DNA of 15,538 nt from JAOAGA01 sp964540515 (GTDB lineage: Bacteria > CALINM01). Under the pieces are notes generated by a model. It had not been told where the DNA came from and did not search any database. It saw nothing but the letters and a program-made list of their open reading frames with translations. The position numbers were made by a program, and so were the translations under genes. This document shows positions 7,900 through 14,959 of the stretch, one piece after another (within the stretch, counting starts at the first letter, position 1; each line of letters begins with the position of its first letter). The stretch lies in contig CAZIMS010000016.1 in the NCBI GenBank assembly GCA_964540515.1, forward strand, positions 1-15,538, read 5' to 3'.

Positions 7900-9224
7900 C
7901 GGTCTGGCCCCGCATCTCTATTGTTACTCCTTCATACAACCAAGGGCGTTTCATAGCAGAGACTATCGAGAGTGTATTGCGACAAGATTATCCCGACGTG
8001 GAACATATTGTGGTGGACGGTATGTCCACGGATGAAACACCCGAAGTGCTTGCACGTTATCCGCACTTGCGGGTCATCCGGGAGCCAGACCGAGGCCAGG
8101 CGGACGCGATCAACAAGGGCTTCGCAGTGGCCACCGGGTCGATTTACTCGTTCTTGAACAGCGACGACGTGCTGTTGCCGGGCGCGCTGGAACGTGTCGC
8201 CGCGGAGATTCGGCCGGAGGAGGGGCGGCACGTGGTCATGGGGCGTTGCAGGTTCATCGACGAAACCGGACGTTACACGGGGATAGAGCACCCCAGTCAG
8301 TTCGAAAGCTTTCGACGGGTTCTGGAGGTTTGGAAGGGACACACGATACCGCAGCCCGCGGTGTTTTGGACCGCGCAGGTCTGGTGGGAATGTGGGCCTG
8401 CTTGCGAGAGTTTGGTGCTAGATTACGATCTGTTTTGTCGAATGGCGCGCAAGTACAAGTTTCATGCGATTGACCAGGTGTTGGCCGCTTATCGGCTTCA
8501 TGAGAATTCGAAGACGTGTCGGTCATGCGATTTTGAGCGGCTGGAGGAGTGTATTCGGGTTAGTCGGCAGTACTGGGGCTCCCCAGTGGGATTGCTGTAT
8601 TGGGGATTGTGGTGGTCTCTGCTGTGTTATAGGTTGAATCGGAGAGGTAGGGCCCATAGATGGATCGCCGCGGGCGTCTCGCGCTGGGAGAGGGGGAACA
8701 AGTTCGCAGGCGCGATGCGGTGTCTGCCGGGGCTGCTGGCGGCGCCTGATGTCGCGGCGAATATGATCGTGTTGCCCGCCGCGCGAATCCTGCTCAGGAA
8801 GTTAGGCCGGTTTGGTTGGGTCCAGATCCGGCAGCGAGGCATAGAGCCTCAGACGCGAGCCTTCTTGGAGCGCACGAAGCCGTGGGACGACGGCTGGGTG
8901 GGACCGTGCTTTGAAGCGGAACGAAGAGCGCGTGGTGGCGAGCGATCGGTTCTCGTGCAGGGTGCCGCTCATCTCAAGTACATGGAGGCGCCTCTCGTGT
9001 TGCGAGTTTTTCTGGACGGAGAGCCGGTGGGCGAGATCGCTCTGGCGACTAATGGGCACTTTTGCCGTAGCTTCAAGCTTGGCACGGAGCTCTCCGGCGG
9101 AGAGCACCTCGTGCGGATTGAAGCGAGCACATGGTGGGTCCCTCACAAGTTCGAAGGGTCCGGAGACTACCGACCGCTTTCTTGGCTGACCCTTGGGGAG
9201 GATTCCGTGCAGTTGCTGCCCTGA
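7896..9224 (+). CDS. GT2 family glycosyltransferase with C-terminal beta domain
   Basis: This is a cytoplasmic GT-A fold enzyme of family GT2. ISIVTPSYNQG (7-17) opens the nucleotide-binding fold, D41 lies in VVDGMSTDET, the metal-binding DxD equivalent is NSDD (88-91), and WECGPACES...LDYDLF (164-180) is the usual acceptor-side segment. Donor and acceptor cannot be read from the sequence. After a linker with moderately hydrophobic stretches (about 225-320), residues 332-442 form a separate beta-rich module (DGWVGP, then LVLRVFLDGEPVGEI, then SGDYRPLSWL) that looks related to the end of the GT-C protein at 1069-3504. The ATG at 7896 overlaps the upstream stop (ATGA) and follows GGAGGG by 6 nt, so the two genes are translationally coupled. 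The last 58 nt overlap the convergent methyltransferase gene. Confidence 0.87.
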   Translation: MTVWPRISIVTPSYNQGRFIAETIESVLRQDYPDVEHIVVDGMSTDETPEVLARYPHLRVIREPDRGQADAINKGFAVATGSIYSFLNSDDVLLPGALERVAAEIRPEEGRHVVMGRCRFIDETGRYTGIEHPSQFESFRRVLEVWKGHTIPQPAVFWTAQVWWECGPACESLVLDYDLFCRMARKYKFHAIDQVLAAYRLHENSKTCRSCDFERLEECIRVSRQYWGSPVGLLYWGLWWSLLCYRLNRRGRAHRWIAAGVSRWERGNKFAGAMRCLPGLLAAPDVAANMIVLPAARILLRKLGRFGWVQIRQRGIEPQTRAFLERTKPWDDGWVGPCFEAERRARGGERSVLVQGAAHLKYMEAPLVLRVFLDGEPVGEIALATNGHFCRSFKLGTELSGGEHLVRIEASTWWVPHKFEGSGDYRPLSWLTLGEDSVQLLP

Positions 9225-10699
9225 GCGAGAGCGATCCCGTCGGCCAACCATTTCCAGAGAGAAGCGGCGCGCATCGCGCGGTATACATAGCTCCGGTTGA
9301 GGCGTTGAAGCACATGGCAAAGCTGCTGCCGCGCTTCGAGGGCCCAACGTTGAGCCGCTTGGGCTGCGGCGAGTTTCGCTTCCAGGTCGCTGAGGCGGGC
9401 GTGAACAGCATCGAGCTCGATATGCGCATTTTGGAGTTCGCTACGGACGGTGTTGAGTTCGTTCTCCTGTTCGCCCAGCTGCCGGTCCTGACGTTGGATG
9501 AGCTCGAGGCGTGCGGCGCGGTCGGCTTCCGCGGCGCCCAGACGCTGGTGCAGCTCAGCCATTTGGCGGTTGAGCTCCGCCTGGGCCTGCCGTGAGGCTT
9601 GCAACTCGGCCTGCACCTGCTCGAGGGCCTGGCGCAGCGCTTCGCGCTCGCTCTCGGTCGCGGCCTGTCGCAGCTGCGTTTGTTGGAGGAGCTGCTGGAG
9701 CTGACTCCGCGCCTGCTCCAGTTCGCCCAACTGTGAGCCCTGCCGCTCAATGACTTCCAACCGGGCAGCGCGGTCCGCCTCAGCCTCGGCGTAACGCTTG
9801 CGCAGATCTTGAAGTTGATCGTCGAGATCGAACAGGCCCCGGATGAGGCGTTCGTGGGGAGCGTTTTCCAACCGGCGGGTCACATGCTCCCACGGATAAC
9901 GCGCCAGAGGATGCCGACCAGCCAAAAGAAACATGTCGTAGGGGAACAGATTTGGCTCGAACTGCACATAACCCAGGCCCAACTCGGCCAGCAATCTGGT
10001 CAGCGACCGTCGGCTGAACAAAAACAGATGCTGCGGCGGCAGCATCATGCTGAGAAATGGAGCATTTTCTTCGACTAATTGCGTGTGCGCCTTGCCTTCG
10101 GGAAAGCGGGGCGTTTGGATGAGCAGCAGCCCGTCCGGCTTGAGCAACTCGGCGCACCGTTTCAAGCTTCGGACCGGGTCGGGGAGGTGCTCGACCACAT
10201 CCATCGCGGCGATGACGTCGAAGGAAGCCGGCTCGAGATCCTGCTCTTCGATTGCTCCGAGCAGCATGGGCACGTCGAAAGTTCGACGCGCAAATTCGAC
10301 CAACCAAGGGCTCACTTCAAGCCCGATGGCGTCGAAGCCCGCCCAACGCAGAAGTGCGACAAAGCCACCATGCGCGCTTCCCAGCTCCAGGACCTTACCC
10401 GGAGGCATGCGGTAACGCAAGAGGGTGCGGAGCCAGTATAGGCAGCGCTCGGGCAGATCGGCGCGGGCGCGCTCGGGCAGACTCGGCAATCCGAACTGCT
10501 CGATCAGGTGCTTCTCATAGTACTCCCTGCCGTAAAAGCCGCGTTCCCCCGGCGCAATCAGCCAATCCGGATCCGGCATCCTGGCAATCACGAGGGTTTC
10601 GCAGGCAGGGCAACGCAGGTAGTCCGGCGAGTAGGCCACCAGGCCGGTATTCCCGCACCAGCACTTCGTAGCGGGCTGTCCCTGATATTCCAGACCCAT
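9167..10699 (-). CDS. SAM-dependent methyltransferase with zinc ribbon and long C-terminal coiled coil
   Basis: Residues are numbered from the GTG at 10702, which directly follows the upstream TAG; the ATG at 10699 is the likelier start. A small Cys cluster (C14, C16, C31, C34) suggests a zinc ribbon. The class I methyltransferase core follows: motif I VLELGSAHGG (104-113), EVSP (129-132), AAMDVVEHLPDP (165-176) and LLKPDGLLLIQTPRF (186-200). This is a Methyltransf_23-type arrangement. From about 285 to 500 there is no proline, and heptad-rich Gln/Glu/Leu/Ala sequence predicts a ~165-residue coiled coil. It contains two copies of AEADRAARLE...RQ..QLGE (307-327 and 391-411). The end, LNRSYVYRAMRAASLWKWL (468-486), looks amphipathic and could touch the membrane. 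It is the last gene of the gmd-sulfotransferase operon and ends inside the GT2 gene on the other strand. The methyl acceptor is unknown; a glycan is likely from context. Confidence 0.85.
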   Translation of the reverse strand: MGLEYQGQPATKCWCGNTGLVAYSPDYLRCPACETLVIARMPDPDWLIAPGERGFYGREYYEKHLIEQFGLPSLPERARADLPERCLYWLRTLLRYRMPPGKVLELGSAHGGFVALLRWAGFDAIGLEVSPWLVEFARRTFDVPMLLGAIEEQDLEPASFDVIAAMDVVEHLPDPVRSLKRCAELLKPDGLLLIQTPRFPEGKAHTQLVEENAPFLSMMLPPQHLFLFSRRSLTRLLAELGLGYVQFEPNLFPYDMFLLAGRHPLARYPWEHVTRRLENAPHERLIRGLFDLDDQLQDLRKRYAEAEADRAARLEVIERQGSQLGELEQARSQLQQLLQQTQLRQAATESEREALRQALEQVQAELQASRQAQAELNRQMAELHQRLGAAEADRAARLELIQRQDRQLGEQENELNTVRSELQNAHIELDAVHARLSDLEAKLAAAQAAQRWALEARQQLCHVLQRLNRSYVYRAMRAASLWKWLADGIALAQGSNCTESSPRVSQESGR

Positions 10700-10702
10700 C
10701 AC

Positions 10703-12028
10703 CTACCAATCGAGATCTTTCTCGTAGCCGGTGGCGACCAGCAATCCTCCGTAACGCGCCTTGAAAGCTCGCTTGATGCGGTCGGTGAAGTGGTTGCGCC
10801 AATCGCCTGCCATGGCCTTGCGCTGGTGGGCCGTGACATCCTCGGCGCCCCGTGGCCGTCCGCCGGTTTGCGCTTCGAAGCGGTTGGCCAAAACGGCCTC
10901 CCTCAAGCGCTGCGGGCTCACGTCCAGTCCGCACCGCTCGATCAAGACCTCGGTCAGCAACTCCACGTCGCGCTCGAGGATGTCTTCGTAACGGAACAGC
11001 GGTTCGCCCGCCTCCAGCCAACTGAGTTGAATGGCGGCACAATCCCTCAGGAAGGAGTCCATCAAATAAATGAAGCCGTCCTCCTGCTCGAGGTCCCAGA
11101 GTTTCTGGCGCAAGGCGGCGAAGTCGCTTCCCAGGACGGGATGGCTGATCTTGAAACTGAAGTAGGCTGACACCAGCGTGTCGCGCAGATCGCGGATCAC
11201 GACGAACCATTTCGAACCTGCCGGCAACGCAAGCGTGTCGAACTCGGTCTTCGAGAGATAGACGGTAGGATACACGAAGCCGCGCTGGAGGGCATAATGC
11301 AGGACCTGCACGTTTCCCAGGCGCGGCTCGACGATCCGATCGGGAAAGCAGTCCCGCAGGATGGCGTAGATCCACTGCGACCCGGCCTTCCAGTGGGTGA
11401 CGTGAAAGACGGTCGGGCCGGGGGCGGCCGGAGTCTCGACCTCCTGTTCAGGGGACGCCGCTCCGTCTCTCATCTCGACTGACAGGGAACCGGGCAAGTC
11501 GGCCAAGCCGTGGTGTGAGAGCCGGGCCTCCGCTCCCAGCGCGACTTCGATCTCGGCGGCATCGGTCAGGCGGCAGTGGTCCTTGACGCGACGGGCAAAT
11601 TCGGGATACGGGAGAGACCCGCCGAGGTGCTCGCGCAACGAGGTTGGATCCACGCTCGCCAGTCCCACATTGATTCGATAACGTCCTGGAGCGACCCGCA
11701 ATGCCACGGTCTGGTGGAAACGCAGGCGCGTGCCGGCAGGGACAGTCTGCTCGGCCACCGGCGGGTCCTGATAAAGGGCCTTGCCATGAACGATGACCCC
11801 CTCAGGCGTCACCAGCTCGCCGCCGCCGGCGGGAACGCCCAGATCGCGCAGCGCCTCGAATTCGTAGTAGAGATGCAGCGTCTCACCCTGCTCGAAGCGG
11901 CGCGCCGGCTCGCCCGAGCTGTTGCAGACGGCCAGGCTCAGACAGCGGGCCCCGCCGTCGGTGAATTGGAACCTGCGGGCGACGTCGAGCAAACACTCGG
12001 AAGTGGGCCACACCTGTTGTGCAAGCAT
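10703..12028 (-). CDS. Sulfotransferase with N-terminal Wzt-C-like carbohydrate-binding domain
   Basis: This two-domain protein probably transfers sulfate from PAPS to a polysaccharide. Residues ~10-165 look like the beta-sandwich found at the C-terminus of Wzt O-antigen ABC-transporter ATPases: LDVARRFQFTDG, then FEQGETLHLYYEFEAL, then GVIVHGK and VAPGRYRINVGL. After a Pro/Glu-rich linker (185-205), the sulfotransferase domain shows the 5'-phosphosulfate loop FHVTHWKAGSQW (208-219), the 3'-phosphate segment VVIRDLRDTLVSAYFS (276-291) and RKAMAGDWRNHFT (403-415), close to the RKGxxGDWKNxFT signature of PAPS sulfotransferases. No signal peptide or membrane span is present, so it should act in the cytoplasm. 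GAGG lies 7 nt before the ATG. It sits 40 bp after gmd and abuts the methyltransferase gene (TAG followed at once by GTG-ATG). The sulfotransferase call is firm; the Wzt-like domain is by eye. Confidence 0.85.
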   Translation of the reverse strand: MLAQQVWPTSECLLDVARRFQFTDGGARCLSLAVCNSSGEPARRFEQGETLHLYYEFEALRDLGVPAGGGELVTPEGVIVHGKALYQDPPVAEQTVPAGTRLRFHQTVALRVAPGRYRINVGLASVDPTSLREHLGGSLPYPEFARRVKDHCRLTDAAEIEVALGAEARLSHHGLADLPGSLSVEMRDGAASPEQEVETPAAPGPTVFHVTHWKAGSQWIYAILRDCFPDRIVEPRLGNVQVLHYALQRGFVYPTVYLSKTEFDTLALPAGSKWFVVIRDLRDTLVSAYFSFKISHPVLGSDFAALRQKLWDLEQEDGFIYLMDSFLRDCAAIQLSWLEAGEPLFRYEDILERDVELLTEVLIERCGLDVSPQRLREAVLANRFEAQTGGRPRGAEDVTAHQRKAMAGDWRNHFTDRIKRAFKARYGGLLVATGYEKDLDW

Positions 12029-12068
12029 CCGTCTACCTCGATCGGCTTTGACGTGCGAGAGTGCATCA

Positions 12069-13073
12069 TTACGAAAAGCGCAATCGGGCCAGCCTCTCGC
12101 CTACCCCGAGGGCGCGGCAATCGTGCTCAAGCATTTCCCTCACGAGGTCCTCGAAGCGGGTTTTGGGTTCCCAGCCGAGGACTCGCCGAGCCTTGCGGGC
12201 ATCACCCTGGAGCAGGTTGACCTCAGCCGGCCGATAGAGTTGGGGGTCGCTGACCACATAGTCCCGGTAATCCAGCCCGGCGTAGCCGAAAGCCAGCTCG
12301 CAGAACTCACGAACGCTGCGGGTCTCGCCGGTGGCCACTACGTAATCTCCCGGCTCCGGGTGCTGGAGCATGAGCCACATGGCTTCCACGTACTCGCGGG
12401 CATGGCCCCAGTCCCGACGCGCCTCCAGATTCCCGAGCCGCAACTCGCGCGCCTTGCCGGCGAGGATGCGGGCAACCCCGGAAGTGATCTTGCGGGTGAC
12501 GAACTCGAAGCCGCGTCGCGGCGATTCGTGATTGAAGAGGATGCCGCTCGAGGCGTGCATACCGTAGGCTTCCCGGTAATTCCTAGTCAGATGGAAGCCG
12601 GCGACCTTGCTGATACCGTAAGGGGAACGCGGCATGAAGGGGGTCTCTTCGTTTTGGGGCGCTTGGGGGACGTTCCCGAACATTTCGCTCGACCCGGCGA
12701 AATAGAACCTGCATCGTGGCGCCAAATTTTTCAAAGCCGCCAGCAGATAGTGAGTCCCGTTGATGTTGATTTGCAGGGTGGAAAATTCGTCGTCAAAAGA
12801 ATAACTCACAAAACTCTGGGCGGCCAGGTGGTAACATTCGTCGGGCGCCACCTGCTCGATTACCTGGTGGAGGCTGGCGTAGCTTTCCAGTGACGCGGCA
12901 TGCAACCTGATCGCGTCGAGCAGGTGCAGAATGCGGGAGAGCCGATTCTGCGGGTCCTCCAGCGCCACGCGGCGCACGATACCGTGCACCTCGTAGCCGT
13001 TTTTGAGCAACAATTCCGCTAGGTAAGAGCCGTCCTGCCCGGTGATGCCGGTGATAAGGGCCCGTTTTTTCAT
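12069..13073 (-). CDS. gmd: GDP-mannose 4,6-dehydratase
   Basis: This enzyme converts GDP-D-mannose to GDP-4-keto-6-deoxy-D-mannose, the branch point for GDP-fucose, GDP-rhamnose and related sugars. It is an extended short-chain dehydrogenase: TGITGQDGSYLAELLL (8-23) is the NADP(H) Rossmann loop, HLAAQSFV (82-89) the next conserved strand, and GSSEMFG (127-133) with PRSPYGISK (148-156) carries the catalytic Ser/Glu, Tyr152 and Lys156. FNHESPRRGFEFVTRKI and LGNLEARRDWGHAREYVEAM are highly characteristic of Gmd. At 334 residues it is complete. I chose the ATG at 13073, with GAAGG just upstream, rather than a TTG 39 nt earlier. No reductase or epimerase to finish the sugar lies in the window, so it must be elsewhere. 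It heads the gmd-sulfotransferase-methyltransferase run. Confidence 0.93.
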   Translation of the reverse strand: MKKRALITGITGQDGSYLAELLLKNGYEVHGIVRRVALEDPQNRLSRILHLLDAIRLHAASLESYASLHQVIEQVAPDECYHLAAQSFVSYSFDDEFSTLQININGTHYLLAALKNLAPRCRFYFAGSSEMFGNVPQAPQNEETPFMPRSPYGISKVAGFHLTRNYREAYGMHASSGILFNHESPRRGFEFVTRKITSGVARILAGKARELRLGNLEARRDWGHAREYVEAMWLMLQHPEPGDYVVATGETRSVREFCELAFGYAGLDYRDYVVSDPQLYRPAEVNLLQGDARKARRVLGWEPKTRFEDLVREMLEHDCRALGVGERLARLRFS

Positions 13074-13166
13074 CGAGCCTTCGATCTTAGCACCGGCGGG
13101 CAGATCTTTCAATCCATCGCGATTGCCGGATCCGGCCTGCCGCGTTCGCTGGGATCGAAACGCGGA

Positions 13167-13854
13167 TCAACGGGGCAGGCGGAACGAGGCGATGTACCCG
13201 GTGATTCCCGCGTCAATCTCCCACCAGCGGCGCCCGAAATGCTTCCCACTGAAGCTGGTAAACTCCGTCGTGCAAAGCGTGGAATCGGTCGTGGGAATGA
13301 ACGGTGTGTACCACAGCCAGGAGCCCTGGTGCGCGTCCTCGGGCAATCGCGCCGGGCGGACCACCAAGCGCGAGAGGCCGGCGACTTCGATCGTGATCCG
13401 CTCGCCCTCGCGCGCCAGCGTAATGGGTGCAGCCTGAACGCTGATCACCTCGCCGAGGACGTCGCCATAATNNNNNNNNNNNNNNNNNNNNNNNNNNNNN
13501 NNNNNNNNNNNNNNNNNNNNNNNNNNNNNCCCCTTGGGCCCCCGCCGCAATGCCGTCCACGAACATGGCGCTGCGCCGCGGGGTGCCCTGGAGACTCAGG
13601 CTGCTGGGACCGGCCAACACGGCAACGGCCCGCGCGCCGGTCAGGTCCTGTCCGGCGTAAGCGCCTTCGCGCACCACCCAGGCCAGGATGGCCTCTCTCC
13701 CGCTGGTCACCTGCTCGCCCGAGTAGAGGCAGCCACAGGTATACACGTGATTGGAACGCACCTCGAAGTACTCGCCCCTCACCGCGGGCGCGGCCGTGGC
13801 GTCCAGGCCCGCCAGCAGAACGATCGACGACGCGATGACAAAAACCCGGAACAT
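13167..13854 (-). CDS. Secreted DUF1326-like protein, interrupted by an assembly gap
   Basis: The ATG at 13854 follows AGGAGGG by 7 nt. The N-terminus (MFRVFVIASSIVLLAGLDATAA) is a clear signal peptide, so the protein is probably exported. Then come RGEYFEVRSNHVYTCGC (C40, C42), AILAWVVREGAYAGQDLTG, and RRSAMFVDGIAAGAQG before the gap. This order (Cys pair, W-x-x-x-EG-x-Y, D-L-x-G, x-F-V-D-x-x-A) recalls DUF1326. After the N run, YGDVLGEVISVQAAPITL continues to the stop at 13167. The visible coding part is 630 nt (209 residues plus stop), a multiple of three, while the N run is 58, so the pieces join only if the true gap is a multiple of three. Function is unknown. It lies 50 bp after the DUF72 gene and 93 bp before gmd on the same strand. 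Confidence 0.7.
13472..13529. other. Assembly gap (58 N)
   Basis: A run of 58 unknown bases lies inside the DUF1326-like gene. The length breaks the reading frame and cannot be exact if the gene is intact. Confidence 0.97.
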
Positions 13855-13903
13855 GGCTCTGCCCTCCTTTGCCCACATCGTAGCATGGTGCGGGCGCCTC
13901 TGC

Positions 13904-14632
13904 TCAAGCCACCAAGCGGGAAAACCGGAGCGCGTCCTCCTTCATGTAGACGTTGTTGAACATGACGTAAGCAGGTCGCATCTCACCCTGGCGCCACCGC
14001 TCCAGTTTCAGGGCCAACTCTTCAAGCTCGGCGTCGCTGTAGCGATAGTTGTAGCCGGCGCGCCCATGCAGCCGCAGGTAGATGGCCCTCCCGTGCAGGG
14101 GCTCGGCCTGGAAGGGATCCACGCAGTGGACCAGATCGAATTTGCGGCAGATCGCACGAATGACGCCGGCCGGCCACTTGCCCCGGGGCTCCCAGACCAG
14201 CAGCCAACCCTCCGGCCGCGGTCGCGCAAAAAAAGCCTCGAGATTGGCGATGTTGGCCGGCGAAGGACAGAAGGAAGCCGGGCATTGGAAGACGACGGCT
14301 TCCACCCGCAAGGCGCGCGCCACCGCCGCCGTTTGCTCCCAGGCTTCCCACACCTGCGGCGTGTCACGGAAACAACCGTAAGCGTCGCGCAGATGTTCGG
14401 GCAGCGGCTTCTTGAGGCGGCGGTAAGTCGGACTGTTCGGCGGGTGCGTGATCAATTGCCAGGCCTTGATGGTGAAGCGAAAGCCGGCCGGCGCCGCGCT
14501 CCTCCATCTCCCGGCCAGGGCGACGGAGGGGAGGTGGTAGAAGGTCTCCTGCACCTCCACGACGGGGAAGTGCTCGAAGTAGCGGAGCCGTGCCTCCGGC
14601 CAGCCGCAGCAACCAACCAGTGGCGGCGACAT
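13904..14632 (-). CDS. DUF72 (YecE-like) family protein
   Basis: This 242-residue soluble protein is of the DUF72 family, which is predicted to fold as a TIM barrel; its biochemical role is not established. The family signature is clear: LVGCCGWPEARLRYF near the N-terminus, FPVVEVQETFYHLP, RWRSAAPAGFRFTIKAWQLITH, SPTYRRL, then LLVWEPRG and AIYLRLHGRAGYNYRY, and near the end AYVMFNNVYMKEDA. The length is near the family norm and nothing is missing. The ATG at 14632 has a purine-rich GGAGGG site about 7 nt upstream. It follows the small basic gene by 57 nt on the same strand, with a hairpin between them, and precedes the DUF1326-like gene. This looks like a housekeeping or stress-type neighbourhood rather than part of the glycan pathway. 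Confidence 0.88.
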   Translation of the reverse strand: MSPPLVGCCGWPEARLRYFEHFPVVEVQETFYHLPSVALAGRWRSAAPAGFRFTIKAWQLITHPPNSPTYRRLKKPLPEHLRDAYGCFRDTPQVWEAWEQTAAVARALRVEAVVFQCPASFCPSPANIANLEAFFARPRPEGWLLVWEPRGKWPAGVIRAICRKFDLVHCVDPFQAEPLHGRAIYLRLHGRAGYNYRYSDAELEELALKLERWRQGEMRPAYVMFNNVYMKEDALRFSRLVA

Positions 14633-14660
14633 CGGAGCCCCCTCCCCGACCCTTCCCGGA

Positions 14661-14685
14661 GTGCCCTGATGACCGACCAGGGCAC
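14661..14685 (-). terminator. Stem-loop after the small basic gene
   Basis: A perfect 8-bp stem, GTGCCCTG (14661-14668) with CAGGGCAC (14678-14685), closes a 9-nt loop 4 bp beyond the small gene's stop on the minus strand. There is no U-tract, so it may be a weak terminator or a processing or attenuation structure that uncouples the small gene from the DUF72 gene. Confidence 0.4.
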
Positions 14686-14689
14686 GAGG

Positions 14690-14821
14690 TCACTTGCGCG
14701 CGCCGCGCTGCGGATTCCTCAGGCGGGCCTGGCGAAGTTTCTTCCGGTTCCGCTTCGGCTTGCTGATGATGAAGGTGCCGCTGCCGACGTAAGCGGCAGA
14801 GTAAGTCTTGCTCTCCGTCAA
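14690..14821 (-). CDS. Small, very basic protein of unknown function
   Basis: This 43-residue frame begins at TTG 14821, with GGGGAG lying 5 nt upstream; an in-frame ATG at 14836 would add five residues but has no ribosome-binding site. The product starts MTESKTYSAAYVGSGTFIIS and continues with a Lys/Arg-rich C-terminal half (KPKRNRKKLRQARLRNPQ, then RGARK). The acidic/neutral front and basic tail suggest nucleic-acid or ribosome binding, but I do not recognise a family. It is followed at once by a hairpin and then the DUF72 gene, all on one strand. The codons are GC-rich like its neighbours. I rate it a likely real gene because the start signal, the ordered composition and the hairpin after the stop agree. 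Confidence 0.55.
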   Translation of the reverse strand: MTESKTYSAAYVGSGTFIISKPKRNRKKLRQARLRNPQRGARK

Positions 14822-14867
14822 GGCTTCTCCCCTCATCCGGCGGCGGCGCGATGCGCCCGCCGGGAAT

Positions 14868-14887
14868 GGCCGGCAAAGCCGCCGGCC
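14868..14887. repeat. GC-rich stem-loop in the divergent intergenic region
   Basis: GGCCGGC (14868-14874) pairs perfectly with GCCGGCC (14881-14887) over a 6-nt loop. It lies between the divergent small gene and the MFS gene, about 32 bp upstream of ATG 14836, where a 5' leader of the small gene would be. It could be a regulatory structure or chance in GC-rich DNA. Confidence 0.3.
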
Positions 14888-14959
14888 TGAAACTACTTGA
14901 AATTAGATTCTATCGCATTCCCGCGCGCCTTACAGCTTCTTCGTGCACTATCCTGAAGA

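Noticed and set aside
11922..12893. Open 323-codon plus-strand frame opposite gmd
   Set aside because: Gmd on the minus strand has all family motifs; the plus frame is a GC-rich antisense artefact with no start signal.
13125..13136. 12-bp palindrome GCCGGATCCGGC between gmd and the DUF1326-like gene
   Set aside because: It has no loop, no promoter boxes nearby and high chance frequency in GC-rich DNA.
13751..14890. Open 379-codon plus-strand frame opposite DUF72 and the small gene
   Set aside because: It crosses three minus-strand features, including a clear DUF72 protein, and shows no recognisable domain.
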